DNA of 64,000 nt from Enterovirga aerilata (GTDB lineage Bacteria; Pseudomonadota; Alphaproteobacteria; Rhizobiales; Beijerinckiaceae). The position numbers were made by a program, and so were the translations under genes. The stretch lies in the NCBI RefSeq assembly GCF_013044135.1, contig NZ_JABEPP010000003.1, positions 372,001 to 436,000 on the forward strand. Reading direction: 5' to 3'. Shown piece by piece: positions 17,954-25,955 of the stretch. Below the pieces are notes generated by a model. It saw only the letters and a list, made by a program, of their open reading frames with translations. It did not search any database and had not been told where the DNA came from. Each line of letters begins with the position of its first letter. The first letter of the stretch is position 1.

Positions 17954-18832
17954 ATGGACATCCTCGTTACGGGCGGCTCGGGGCAGGTCGGGACCGAGCT
18001 CCAGCGGCAGGCCTGGCCGGAGGGCGTGCGGCTCCACGCCCCGGCGCGCGCCGAGCTCGACCTGGCCGATGCGGAGGCGATCGATCGCGTCCTCGCCGCC
18101 CGGCCCTGGGCCGCGATCATCTCGTCAGGGGCCTATACGGCGGTGGACAAGGCCGAGACGGAGGTCGTGCAGGCCTGGCGGGTCAATGCGCTCGCCCCGG
18201 CGCTCCTCGCCAGGCGCAGCGCCGAGCGCGGCATTCCGATCGTGCATGTCTCGACCGATTACGTCTTTCCCGGATCGAAGGACGGCTATTACCGCGAGGA
18301 CGATCCCGTCGGTCCGCTCGGCGTCTACGGCGCCTCGAAGGAGGGCGGCGAGCAGGCGGTCCGCACGGGCAATCCGCGCCATGCGATCATTCGCACGGCC
18401 TGGGTGGTGAGCCCGCACGGCTCGAACTTCCTCAAGACCATGCTGCGGCTTGCGGGATCGGGCCGCGAGGAACTGGGCGTCGTCTCGGACCAGCGCGGCT
18501 GCCCGACCTTCGCGGGCGACCTCGCGGCGGCGCTCGCCCGCGTCACCCTCGATCTCGTCCGCAGCCCGGATGCGCCGGCCGGCACCTTCCACTTCGTGAA
18601 TGCGGGCGAGGCGAGCTGGGCCGGATTTGCGGAAGCGATCTTCGCGGCCTCCGCCCGGCGCGGCGGGCCGTCGGCGCGCGTCAAGGCGATCAGCACGGCC
18701 GAGTACCCGACGCCGGCCCGCAGGCCCGCCAATTCGCGTCTCGCGACCGATCGGATCCGGGACGCGTTCGGCATCGCGCCGCGGCCCTGGCAGGACGCGC
18801 TGGAAGAGGCCGTGGCCGCGCTGCAGCCGTGA
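17954..18832 (+). CDS. rfbD: dTDP-4-dehydrorhamnose reductase
   Basis: RmlD/RfbD makes dTDP-L-rhamnose, a sugar donor for surface polysaccharides. The protein has 292 residues of the extended-SDR RmlD family: NAD(P) loop GGSGQVGTELQ, VSTDYVFPGSKDGYY, and catalytic Y125-G-A-S-K129. The closing part WQDALEEAV is typical of RmlD. The other rml genes are absent nearby, so rhamnose synthesis would depend on loci elsewhere. It converges with the HMG-CoA-lyase-family gene across 33 bases. Confidence 0.92.
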   Translation: MDILVTGGSGQVGTELQRQAWPEGVRLHAPARAELDLADAEAIDRVLAARPWAAIISSGAYTAVDKAETEVVQAWRVNALAPALLARRSAERGIPIVHVSTDYVFPGSKDGYYREDDPVGPLGVYGASKEGGEQAVRTGNPRHAIIRTAWVVSPHGSNFLKTMLRLAGSGREELGVVSDQRGCPTFAGDLAAALARVTLDLVRSPDAPAGTFHFVNAGEASWAGFAEAIFAASARRGGPSARVKAISTAEYPTPARRPANSRLATDRIRDAFGIAPRPWQDALEEAVAALQP

Positions 18833-18861
18833 TCGGGGCCCGGCCGGCGGGAAGGCCCCGA
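18833..18861. terminator. Possible bidirectional hairpin between convergent genes
   Basis: TCGGGGCC (18833-18840) and GGCCCCGA (18854-18861) form a perfect 8-base stem with a 13-base loop, starting directly after the rfbD stop codon and ending just before the end of the convergent gene. It lacks a T-run, so any termination would be Rho-dependent or weak. Confidence 0.35.
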
Positions 18862-18865
18862 AGGA

Positions 18866-19801
18866 TCATGCCGGGACAGGCGGGAAGATGCTGCAATGTG
18901 CCGTCTGGGCCGGAAGGCGGCGGCCCATCCGCTCTTCGAGCCAGGCGGTTGTATCGCGCAGGCCCGCGAACGCGACCCCGGAGGCGACGCCGCTGCGGTC
19001 GAGCATATAGACGAGGTCCTCCGTGCCGATATTGCCGGTCGCCTCGGGCGCGAAGGGGCAGCCGCCCATCCCGCCGAGGCTCGCGTCCAAGGCCGACACG
19101 CCCATTCTGAGCGCGGCGTCGGCATTGGCGTAGCCGGTATTGCGCGTGTTGTGGAAATGGGCGCGCAGCTTCATCCCGGGCGCGGCGTCGCGGATGGCCG
19201 CGAAGCGGATCTCGACATCCGCCGGGCCGCCGACCCCGATCGTGTCGGCAAGCGACAGCTCCTCGGTCCCGATATCGGCCACCGCGCGGGCCAGATCCGC
19301 GACCCGCGCCACCGGGACCTCGCCCTCGAAGGGGCAGCCGAAGGCCGCCGCGATCGTGACCGAGCGGAACAGTCCCGCCGCTTCGGCCCTGCGCGAGATG
19401 GCGCGCCAGGTCTCCAGGTTCTCCTGGACCGTCGCGCCCTGGTTGCGCTGGCTGAAGGTCTCGCTCGCCACCGCCGCGAAGGTGATCTCGGCGAAGGCTC
19501 CGGTCGCGAGCGCCCGGTCGAAGCCGCGCTCGTTCAGGACCAGGGCCGACAGGCGCAGATGCGGGATATCGCCCAGGCGGCGCACGACCTCCTCGGCATC
19601 CGCCATCTGCGGCACGCGCTTGGGATGCACGAAGCTCGTCGCCTCGATCCGCCGCAGCCCGGTCGCGGCCAGCCTGCGGATCAGCTCGATCTTCACGTCG
19701 GTCGGAACGAGCTGGGGATCGTTCTGGAGCCCGTCCCGCGGCCCCACCTCGACGATCTCGACCTCTTTCGGCCGCACGCCGTTTCCGGTCGGGCCCGACA
19801 T
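18866..19801 (-). CDS. HMG-CoA lyase-family enzyme (HMG-CoA or citramalyl-CoA lyase)
   Basis: The protein has 311 residues of the DRE-TIM HMG-CoA lyase family. Catalytic features are GPRDGLQN with the Arg-Asp pair at about 21-23, the metal-binding HFH in AHFHNTRNTGYAN, and the active Cys loop GGMGGCPFAPEATGN at about 243-257. The usual HxHD is HFHN here. The family cleaves HMG-CoA to acetyl-CoA and acetoacetate, and some members cleave citramalyl-CoA to acetyl-CoA and pyruvate. Its ATG overlaps the CoA-transferase stop by one base (TGATG), so the two are coupled. The partner suggests the transferase makes the CoA ester that this enzyme splits. Confidence 0.85.
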   Translation of the reverse strand: MSGPTGNGVRPKEVEIVEVGPRDGLQNDPQLVPTDVKIELIRRLAATGLRRIEATSFVHPKRVPQMADAEEVVRRLGDIPHLRLSALVLNERGFDRALATGAFAEITFAAVASETFSQRNQGATVQENLETWRAISRRAEAAGLFRSVTIAAAFGCPFEGEVPVARVADLARAVADIGTEELSLADTIGVGGPADVEIRFAAIRDAAPGMKLRAHFHNTRNTGYANADAALRMGVSALDASLGGMGGCPFAPEATGNIGTEDLVYMLDRSGVASGVAFAGLRDTTAWLEERMGRRLPAQTAHCSIFPPVPA

Positions 19802-21066
19802 CACGCAGCCTCGCGCCGGCCGGCGCCGATGACGCCCTCGCGGGCGAGCCTCGCCATCCGGTCCGCCCCCATGCCGAGCAGCCCGCCGAACACCTCGTCG
19901 TTGTGCTCGCCGAGGTCCGGCCCGGCGCGCTTGACCTGGCCGGGCGTCGCCGACAGGCGCGGGGCGACGTTCTGCATCTTCAGCATCCCGAGCCGCGGAT
20001 GCGCCACCTGGACGATCGCCTCGCGCGCCTTGAAATGCGCATCCTCCAGCATCTCGGGGGCACGGTAGATGTCGCCGCGCGGCACCCCGTGCTCGTCCAG
20101 CAGCCGCCCGAGCTCCTCCCGTTCGAAGCCGGAAGTCCATTCCGCGATCATGGCGTCGAGCTCCGCCTGGCGCTGGCCGCGCGCCGTGTGGGTCGCGTAG
20201 CGCGGATCCTCGGCCAGCTCCGGCCGGCCCATCGCGGCCGCGAGGCGCTTGAAGACCGTGTCCTGGTTGGCCGCGATCAGCACGAAGACGCCGCTCTTGG
20301 TCGGGTAGACGTTGGAGGGCGCGATATTGGGCAGGATCGAGCCCGTGCGCTCGCGGATATAGCCGGTCTTGTCGTATTCGGTGACGAGGTTCTCCATCAC
20401 GGCGAGGACGGCCTCGTAGATGGCGCTGTCGACGACCTGCCCGCGTCCGGTGCGCTCGCGCGCATGCAGGGCCATCAGGCCGCCCAGGCAGGCGAAGGTC
20501 GCAGCCAGCGTGTCGCCGATCGAGATGCCGGTGCGGGATGGCGGGTTGGACGGATCGCCGACCACGTAGCGCAGCCCGCCCATGGCCTCGCCGATCGCGC
20601 CGTAGCCGGCGTTCCTGGAATAGGGCCCAGTTTGGCCGTAGCCGGAGACGCGGATCATGATGAGGCGCGGATTGACGGCGGCCAGCGCCTCGTAGCCGAG
20701 GCCCCACTTCTCCATCGTGCCGGGCCGGAAATTCTCGATCAGGATGTCGGAGCGCTTCACCAGCTCGCGGATGATCTCCTGCCCCTCGGGAACGCGGGCA
20801 TTGATCTCGATCGACTTCTTGTTGCGGGCGATCACGGGCCACCAGAGCGACTGCCCGTGCGGCTTCTCGCGCCCCCATTCCCGCATCGGGTCGCCGGTGC
20901 CGGGCTGCTCGATCTTGATCACCTCGGCGCCGAAATCCGCCAGCAACTGACCGCAGAAGGGACCGGCAAGGAGCTGGCCCATCTCCAGCACGCGAAGGTC
21001 CGAAAGTGGGCCTGCCTGGGCCGCGCCGGCAGGGCTGTCGTCTGTCATGGCTGGCTTGCTCGTCAT
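19801..21066 (-). CDS. CaiB/BaiF (class III) CoA-transferase
   Basis: The protein has 421 residues. Class III markers are LRVLEMGQLLAGPFCGQLLADFGAEVIKIE near the N-terminus (given as LEMGQLLAGPFCGQ and LLADFGAEVIKIE), then RNKKSIEIN, SDILIENFRPGTMEKWGLG, and GRGQVVDSAIYEAV, which holds the catalytic Asp. Such enzymes move CoA from succinyl-CoA or another ester to an acid. It is the first gene of a two-gene minus-strand operon behind a sigma-54 promoter at 21191-21205 and adjacent to the activator gene. A succinyl-CoA:citramalate or related dicarboxylate transferase role fits the neighbours but is inferred. Confidence 0.9.
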   Translation of the reverse strand: MTSKPAMTDDSPAGAAQAGPLSDLRVLEMGQLLAGPFCGQLLADFGAEVIKIEQPGTGDPMREWGREKPHGQSLWWPVIARNKKSIEINARVPEGQEIIRELVKRSDILIENFRPGTMEKWGLGYEALAAVNPRLIMIRVSGYGQTGPYSRNAGYGAIGEAMGGLRYVVGDPSNPPSRTGISIGDTLAATFACLGGLMALHARERTGRGQVVDSAIYEAVLAVMENLVTEYDKTGYIRERTGSILPNIAPSNVYPTKSGVFVLIAANQDTVFKRLAAAMGRPELAEDPRYATHTARGQRQAELDAMIAEWTSGFEREELGRLLDEHGVPRGDIYRAPEMLEDAHFKAREAIVQVAHPRLGMLKMQNVAPRLSATPGQVKRAGPDLGEHNDEVFGGLLGMGADRMARLAREGVIGAGRREAA

Positions 21067-21190
21067 GTCGGTCCAGGGCGCCTCGGAGGTCAGGTGATCG
21101 CGACCCGCATGACGCGGCTCGTCGCAATCTTCGGTCCGAGCGGGATCGGAGAAGAAGTGCGGGTAATCGCCGGTCTAAGGCAACGGCACG

Positions 21191-21205
21191 GCAACCGCCA
21201 TGCCA
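21191..21205 (-). promoter_or_regulatory. Sigma-54 (-24/-12) promoter for the CoA-transferase operon
   Basis: On the minus strand the sequence is TGGCATGGCGGTTGC. The GG and GC dinucleotides are separated by exactly ten bases, and only one base (T for C at position 6) departs from TGGCACG-N4-TTGC. It points to the gene starting at 21066, with transcription expected from about 21179. An activator gene and its likely binding sites lie just upstream. Confidence 0.75.
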
Positions 21206-21270
21206 CCGCGACGGTCGTGCAAGTGACTGACACGGCTCGCGTTTGACGTTGTCACCTCCCGGCATGCTAC

Positions 21271-21303
21271 GTTTCACGAAGACGCGTGAGACGTCGGTGA
21301 AAC
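21271..21303. promoter_or_regulatory. Candidate activator-binding sites in front of the PrpR-like gene
   Basis: Three half-sites occur in 33 bases: GTTTCAC (21271-21277), GTGAGAC (21286-21292) and GTGAAAC (21297-21303). The first two form an inverted repeat with one mismatch. The same set recurs at 23244-23283 before the other sigma-54 promoter. They lie 66-112 bases upstream of the minus-strand -24/-12 element and next to the regulator start at 21316, so they could serve both activation and autoregulation. Confidence 0.65.
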
Positions 21304-21315
21304 GGGAGGCCGGCG

Positions 21316-23247
21316 ATGCAGACACCTCTTGCGGAGGCGGAGGGGCCGATCCGGCTCTGCTTCCTCAGCTATCGTCACCTGAGCCGCCTCGCGCGCTCGG
21401 TGATCGAGGAATATGGCGACCGGGCTCAGTTCGAGGTCATCGACGAATCCTTCGAGGCGGCGCTCGCCATCGCGCGCGCCCGCGAGCGCAGCGGCACCAT
21501 CGACGCCTTCGTGAGCGCCGGCGCGAATGCCAGCTTCCTGCGCGGCTCGCTGTCCACGCCCGTCGCGGTCATCAAGGTCACGGGATACGACATCATGCTC
21601 GCGATGCTGAAGGCGCGCGAGATCACGCGGCGCGTCGGCGTCGTGAGCTATCGCCAGACCGTCCCCGAACTCGACCAGGTGCGGGACCTCCTGCGCGTCG
21701 AGGTGGCCCAGAAGGCCTATCGTACCCCGGCGGAGGCGCAGGAGGCGGTGCGCGAACTCGCCGCACATGGCTACCCGGTCGTGATCGGCTCCAGCATCGT
21801 GTGCGAAAGCGCTGAGAAGGAAGGGCTCACGGCCATCCTCTCCTATTCGCTCTCCTCCGTGCGGCAGGGCATCGAAGATGCGCTCGAGCTCGGCCGGGTC
21901 GCCCGGCTCGAGCGGGCGCGCTACGCCCAGCTCGACGGCGTGCTCCAGAGCCTGGAGGGAGCGGTGCTGGCGGTGGACCGGAGGCACCGGATCGTGGCGC
22001 TCAACACGCCCATGGAGCGGGTGCTCGGCGGCAGCCGGGCGGAGCTCCTCGGCCAGCCGCTCGACCGCTACCCGGCTGAACTGTCCCTCCTGGGCACGCT
22101 GGAGAGCGGCGAGCCGGATCGGGGCGAGGTGATCCGCGTCGCGCGCCGCGACTGGGTCCGGGGCCGGTCGGCGATCCGGGAGCGTGGCCAGATCACCGGA
22201 GCGGTGCTGACCCTGCAGGATGCGCGCTCCATCCGCGAGGCGGATACGAGCCTGCGCTCGCAGAAGCGGAAGGAGAAGTCCCCCGCCGCCCGCTACAGCT
22301 TCGCGGATCTGAAGGGCAGCTCGCCCGCTCTCCAGCGGGCGCGGGAGACGGCGCGCCGCTTCGCCGCCACCGACATCACCGTTCTCATCTCCGGCGAAAG
22401 CGGCACCGGCAAGGAGCTGTTCGCCCAGGCGATCCACAGCGCGAGCAGGCGCGCCGATCGGCCCTTCGTCGCCGTCAACTGCTCGGCCTTCCCGGAGACG
22501 CTGCTCGAGAGCGAGCTGTTCGGCTACGAGGAAGGCGCCTTCTCCGGATCACGCCGCGGCGGCAAGCCGGGCCTGTTCGAGGCCGCGCATACCGGAACGC
22601 TCTTTCTCGACGAGATCGGCGACATGGCGCCCCCGCTGCAGACGCGCCTCCTGCGGGCGCTGCAGGAGCGCGAGATCGTCAGGCTGGGAGGCGTCGGGCC
22701 GATCCCGGTCGACGTCCGGATCATCGCCGCGACGCATCAGCCGCTCGACCTTCTCATCCAGGAGAGGCGGTTCAGGTCGGACCTCTACTACCGCATCAAC
22801 ATCCTGCGGCTGCAGGTGCCGCCGCTCCGGGATCGGGCGGAGGATGTCGAGGAGCTGGCGAGTACCTTCCTCGCCCGCTGCCTCCGGCGTCTCGGATCGA
22901 CGCTCGATCCGGAACTCTTCGCAGCCCTCCTGCCGCGCCTGGTGGCGTACCGATGGCCCGGCAATGTCCGGGAGCTGGAGAATCTGTGCGAGCGCCTGGC
23001 CGTGCTCCTGGCTCACGGCCAGGCGGATGGGCCGGCATCCCTCGAATATCTCGCGCAGGATTGCCCCGAGCTCTTCGCGCTGCCGCAGCCACCTCCGGCG
23101 GCAGGGAGCGCCGCGGACTGGCGCGAGCGGCTCGACGAGGTTCTCGCCGAGACCGGCGGGCGGCGGCAGGAGACGGCGCGCCGCCTGGGCATCAGCCGGG
23201 CGACGCTCTGGCGGCACATGCAGGAGCTGGAGCGCCGGGCGACGTGA
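21316..23247 (+). CDS. prpR: PrpR-like sigma-54-dependent transcriptional activator
   Basis: The protein has 643 residues. Residues about 11-185 are a PrpR_N sensory domain (RLCFLSYRHLSRLARSVIEE in part; AVIKVTGYDIMLAM), about 200-305 look like a PAS domain, and about 325-560 are the AAA+ sigma-54 domain with Walker A GESGTGKE (360-367), the sigma-54 contact loop GAFSGS (407-412, GAFTGA in most activators) and Walker B LFLDEIGD (429-436). A Fis-type helix-turn-helix ends the protein (ETARRLGISRATLWRHM). PrpR proteins sense 2-methylcitrate or related acids. No prpC or prpD gene is nearby, so the ligand may differ. It sits between two divergent sigma-54 promoters. Confidence 0.92.
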   Translation: MQTPLAEAEGPIRLCFLSYRHLSRLARSVIEEYGDRAQFEVIDESFEAALAIARARERSGTIDAFVSAGANASFLRGSLSTPVAVIKVTGYDIMLAMLKAREITRRVGVVSYRQTVPELDQVRDLLRVEVAQKAYRTPAEAQEAVRELAAHGYPVVIGSSIVCESAEKEGLTAILSYSLSSVRQGIEDALELGRVARLERARYAQLDGVLQSLEGAVLAVDRRHRIVALNTPMERVLGGSRAELLGQPLDRYPAELSLLGTLESGEPDRGEVIRVARRDWVRGRSAIRERGQITGAVLTLQDARSIREADTSLRSQKRKEKSPAARYSFADLKGSSPALQRARETARRFAATDITVLISGESGTGKELFAQAIHSASRRADRPFVAVNCSAFPETLLESELFGYEEGAFSGSRRGGKPGLFEAAHTGTLFLDEIGDMAPPLQTRLLRALQEREIVRLGGVGPIPVDVRIIAATHQPLDLLIQERRFRSDLYYRINILRLQVPPLRDRAEDVEELASTFLARCLRRLGSTLDPELFAALLPRLVAYRWPGNVRELENLCERLAVLLAHGQADGPASLEYLAQDCPELFALPQPPPAAGSAADWRERLDEVLAETGGRRQETARRLGISRATLWRHMQELERRAT

Positions 23248-23283
23248 AACGTTTCATGAGACGGATCGCTCCGTCCGTGAAAC
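23244..23283. promoter_or_regulatory. Candidate enhancer sites of the plus-strand sigma-54 promoter
   Basis: TGAAACGTTTCA at 23245-23256 is a perfect 12-base palindrome, followed at once by TGAGACG (23257-23263) and then by GTGAAAC at 23277-23283. The half-sites match those at 21271-21303. They start at the regulator stop codon and lie about 90-130 bases before the -24 element at 23371, the normal enhancer distance for sigma-54 activators. Confidence 0.7.
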
Positions 23284-23370
23284 GGGCAGCAAGTCGCAAC
23301 GGGAGGAGGTCGCAGCTTGGTCCGGCCGCCGGTTCAATGACTTAGGCGGCCGTGTCGCCATTCCCCTGCG

Positions 23371-23385
23371 TGGCACGGCCGTTGC
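23371..23385 (+). promoter_or_regulatory. Sigma-54 (-24/-12) promoter for the lyase-leuCD-like operon
   Basis: TGGCACGGCCGTTGC matches TGGCACG-N4-TTGC at every defined position, with ten bases between GG and GC. Transcription would start near 23397, ahead of a small leader frame and the lyase gene at 23644. Together with the upstream activator gene this is a confident promoter. Confidence 0.88.
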
Positions 23386-23447
23386 GCAGTCTCTGCCGAA
23401 GGGCGGAAAGCCGATCGCGAACATGCGATCCAGCAGGGGAGGATCGA

Positions 23448-23639
23448 GTGAGGCAGCTGGACCTCGTCTTCGGCGCAGTCTGGCTGTTCGCCGGCCCGGC
23501 AATCTGCGCGAGCTTCCTCGGCCTCGGCATCAGGCCTGTCCGGTCCGCCATCGGGCTGGCCACCTCGACGCGGACATCCCGATCGAGGTCAAAGCGCTGT
23601 TCGAGATCGGCGACGGCCGCTCACAGGATACGGGGATGA
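23448..23639 (+). CDS. Possible small leader ORF in the sigma-54 transcript
   Basis: A GTG at 23448 is preceded by GGGGAGG with five bases between, an excellent ribosome site. It opens a 63-codon frame whose first half is hydrophobic (LDLVFGAVWLFAGPAICASF) and whose second half is Ser/Arg-rich. It ends four bases before the lyase ATG, which itself has a poor ribosome site, so coupling is plausible. In another frame the second half reads DADIPIEVKALFEIGDG, which looks more protein-like, so this may be a frameshifted remnant. No homolog is recognised. Confidence 0.35.
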   Translation: MRQLDLVFGAVWLFAGPAICASFLGLGIRPVRSAIGLATSTRTSRSRSKRCSRSATAAHRIRG

Positions 23640-23643
23640 CAGG

Positions 23644-24528
23644 ATGATGAACGCTGCCGACAGGTTCGCCGAGCGGCTGAAGAGCGGGGGGATGGTGGTC
23701 GCTCCGGGCGCCTATGACTGCATCACGGCCCGGCTGATCGCCCAGGCGGGTTTCGACGCCGTCTACATGACGGGCGCGGGGACGGCCGCGACGCTCGGCT
23801 TCCCCGATTACGGGCTCGTGACGATGAGCGAGATGACCGAGAATGCGGGCCGGATCGCGGACGCGGTCGACGTCCCGGTCATCGCAGATGCCGATACCGC
23901 CTTCGGCAACGAACTGAACGCCACCCGGACCGTACGGGAATACGAGAAGAAGGGCGTCGCGGGCATCCATATCGAGGACCAGGAATTCCCCAAGCGCTGC
24001 GGCCACCTCGACAACAAGGTCGTCATCCCGCTCGACGACTACATCGCCAAGATCAGGGCGGCGGTCGCCGCGAAGCGGAACCCGAACTTCACCATCATCG
24101 CCCGCACCGACTCACGTGCCGGGATGGGCCTGGAGGAGGCCGTCCGCCGCTGCAACGCGGCCCTGGAGGCGGGCGCCGGCATGGCCTTTCTCGAAGCGCC
24201 GCAGACGCTCGATGAGATCGCCGCCGTGCCGAAGCTCGTGAAGGGGCCGTGCCTGCTCAACCTCGCCTGGGCCGGGAAGACGCCCCAGGTCGACCTCGCG
24301 GAGGCGGACCGCATGGGCTACCGCCTCGCCATCCTGCCGGGCGTGCTGATGGCGGCGGTCATCAGCCGCTGCGACGAGGTGCTGGCGGAGCTTCGCGATG
24401 CCGGCCGCCATCCGCAGCTCGACGCCAGGATGTCGCCGGGCGAGATGTTCCGGCGCATGGGATCGGCGGACTGGGACCCGCTGCGCGACCGCTTCCGCCC
24501 GCCGTCCCCGCGCATCGCCGCCGAATAG
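23644..24528 (+). CDS. Isocitrate lyase/PEP mutase-family lyase (methylisocitrate or 2,3-dimethylmalate lyase-like)
   Basis: The protein has 294 residues with the family barrel: [23 protein letters not shown] near the N-terminus ([18 protein letters not shown]), the metal site DADTAFGN, and the catalytic loop [10 protein letters not shown] carrying the signature K-R-C-G-H. These are features of carbon-carbon lyases such as PrpB, dimethylmalate lyase and oxaloacetate decarboxylase. The first of two adjacent ATGs is used; the ribosome site is weak. It is followed by LeuC/LeuD-like dehydratase genes, the combination used for dimethylmaleate breakdown in nicotinate-fermenting bacteria. Substrate is inferred only. 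Confidence 0.85.
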   Translation: MMNAADRFAERLKSGGMVVAPGAYDCITARLIAQAGFDAVYMTGAGTAATLGFPDYGLVTMSEMTENAGRIADAVDVPVIADADTAFGNELNATRTVREYEKKGVAGIHIEDQEFPKRCGHLDNKVVIPLDDYIAKIRAAVAAKRNPNFTIIARTDSRAGMGLEEAVRRCNAALEAGAGMAFLEAPQTLDEIAAVPKLVKGPCLLNLAWAGKTPQVDLAEADRMGYRLAILPGVLMAAVISRCDEVLAELRDAGRHPQLDARMSPGEMFRRMGSADWDPLRDRFRPPSPRIAAE

Positions 24529-24539
24529 GGGAGGGGCGC

Positions 24540-25955
24540 ATGGGGACGCCCAGGACGCTCTTCGACAAGATCTGGTCGGCGCATGCGATCGTCGAGCGCG
24601 AGGACGGCTCGACGCTGCTCCATGTCGACCGGCATCTCATACACGACGTCGCCGGCGTGATCATCGGCGAACTCGCCGAGCGCGGGCTGCCTGTCCGGCG
24701 GCCGGACCGTACCTTCGCGGTGCCGGACCACTACGCGCCGACCACGGGGCGCGCGGGTCCGGATCCGCTTTCGGCGTCGCCCCATGCCGGCCATATCCGG
24801 GCGCTCGAGGCCGGCGCCCGCGAGACCGGCATGACCCTGTTCGCGCTGGACGACATCCGCCAGGGCATCGTCCACGTGATCGGGCCGGAGCAGGGGATCA
24901 CGCAGCCGGGCACCGTCCTCGTCTGCGGCGACAGCCACACGGCCACCCATGGCGCGCTCGGCGCGCTCGCCTTCGGCATCGGCGCCTCCGAGATCGCCCA
25001 TGTGCTCGCGACCCAGGCGCTCTGGCAGAAGAAGCCGAGGACGATGCGCGTCACGATCGACGGCGCGCTCGCGCCCGGGGTCCAGTCGAAGGACGTCATC
25101 CTCGCGCTCATCGGCAAGATCGGGGCGGCGGGCGGGACCGGCCACGTCATCGAATATGCCGGCTCGCTGATCCGCAGCCTCTCGGTCGAGGCGCGCCTCA
25201 CGATCTGCAACATGTCGATCGAGGCCGGCGCGCGGGCCGGGATGATCAGCCCGGACGAGACGACCTTCGCCTATCTCGAGGGACGGCCCTTCGCCCCGAA
25301 GGGCGAACATTGGGAGGCGGCGCTGGCGCATTGGCGCAGGCTGCCGACGGACGAGGGCGCCCGCTTCGACCGCGAGCTGACGCTGGACGCGTCCTCGATC
25401 GCGCCCATGGTCACCTGGGGCACGAGCCCCGAAGCCGCGCTCCCGATCACCGGGCGCGTCCCCGACCCGGCCGAGGTCGCAGACCGCGAGCGGCGGACGG
25501 ACATGGTCCACGCGCTGGAATATATGGGCCTCACGCCCGGCACGCGGCTCGACGCGATCGCGATCGACCGGGTGTTCATCGGCTCCTGCACCAATAGCCG
25601 GATCGAGGATCTGCGGGCTGCGGCCCGGGTGGTGGATGGCCGCCGCTCGGTCGTGCCCGCGATGGTCGTGCCCGGGTCCGGGCTGGTGAAGGCTCAGGCC
25701 GAAGCCGAGGGCCTCGACCGGATCTTCCGCGACGCCGGTTTCGAGTGGCGGGACGCGGGCTGCTCGATGTGCGTCGGCATGAACGGCGACCTCGTCGCCT
25801 CCGGCGAGCGCTGCGCCTCGACCTCGAACCGGAACTTCGTCGGCCGGCAGGGGAGGGGAGCGCGCACCCACCTCGTGAGCCCGACCATGGCCGCCGCCGC
25901 GGCCGTCACGGGGCGGCTCACCGACGTGCGCCGCCTTCTGCAGGGAGGCGCCTGA
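24540..25955 (+). CDS. LeuC-like (aconitase-family) dehydratase large subunit
   Basis: The protein has 471 residues. The 4Fe-4S cysteines are visible in GSCTNSR and CSMCVGMN, with [19 protein letters not shown] and [20 protein letters not shown] also typical. It resembles bacterial LeuC in length and start (RTLFDKIW), but the strongly conserved SPQAFEGLR of leucine-pathway LeuC after the DRHL-H motif is replaced by a different sequence ([12 protein letters not shown]). No leuB or leuA is near. I therefore favour a catabolic hydro-lyase acting on a branched dicarboxylate. GGGGAGGGGCGC precedes the ATG at 24540. The stop overlaps the small-subunit ATG by one base. Confidence 0.88.
   Translation: MGTPRTLFDKIWSAHAIVEREDGSTLLHVDRHLIHDVAGVIIGELAERGLPVRRPDRTFAVPDHYAPTTGRAGPDPLSASPHAGHIRALEAGARETGMTLFALDDIRQGIVHVIGPEQGITQPGTVLVCGDSHTATHGALGALAFGIGASEIAHVLATQALWQKKPRTMRVTIDGALAPGVQSKDVILALIGKIGAAGGTGHVIEYAGSLIRSLSVEARLTICNMSIEAGARAGMISPDETTFAYLEGRPFAPKGEHWEAALAHWRRLPTDEGARFDRELTLDASSIAPMVTWGTSPEAALPITGRVPDPAEVADRERRTDMVHALEYMGLTPGTRLDAIAIDRVFIGSCTNSRIEDLRAAARVVDGRRSVVPAMVVPGSGLVKAQAEAEGLDRIFRDAGFEWRDAGCSMCVGMNGDLVASGERCASTSNRNFVGRQGRGARTHLVSPTMAAAAAVTGRLTDVRRLLQGGA

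Noticed and set aside
19801-21325. Long minus-strand frame 18866-21325 joining the CoA-transferase region to the HMG-CoA-lyase-family gene as one protein
   Set aside because: The upstream part is in a different frame from the CoA-transferase and reads as shadow sequence. The real lyase starts at the ATG overlapping the transferase stop.
23371-23647. A full protein-coding gene in the gap between regulator and lyase
   Set aside because: The protein-like pieces are split between two frames, and most of the gap is promoter and leader. Only a low-confidence small ORF is listed.
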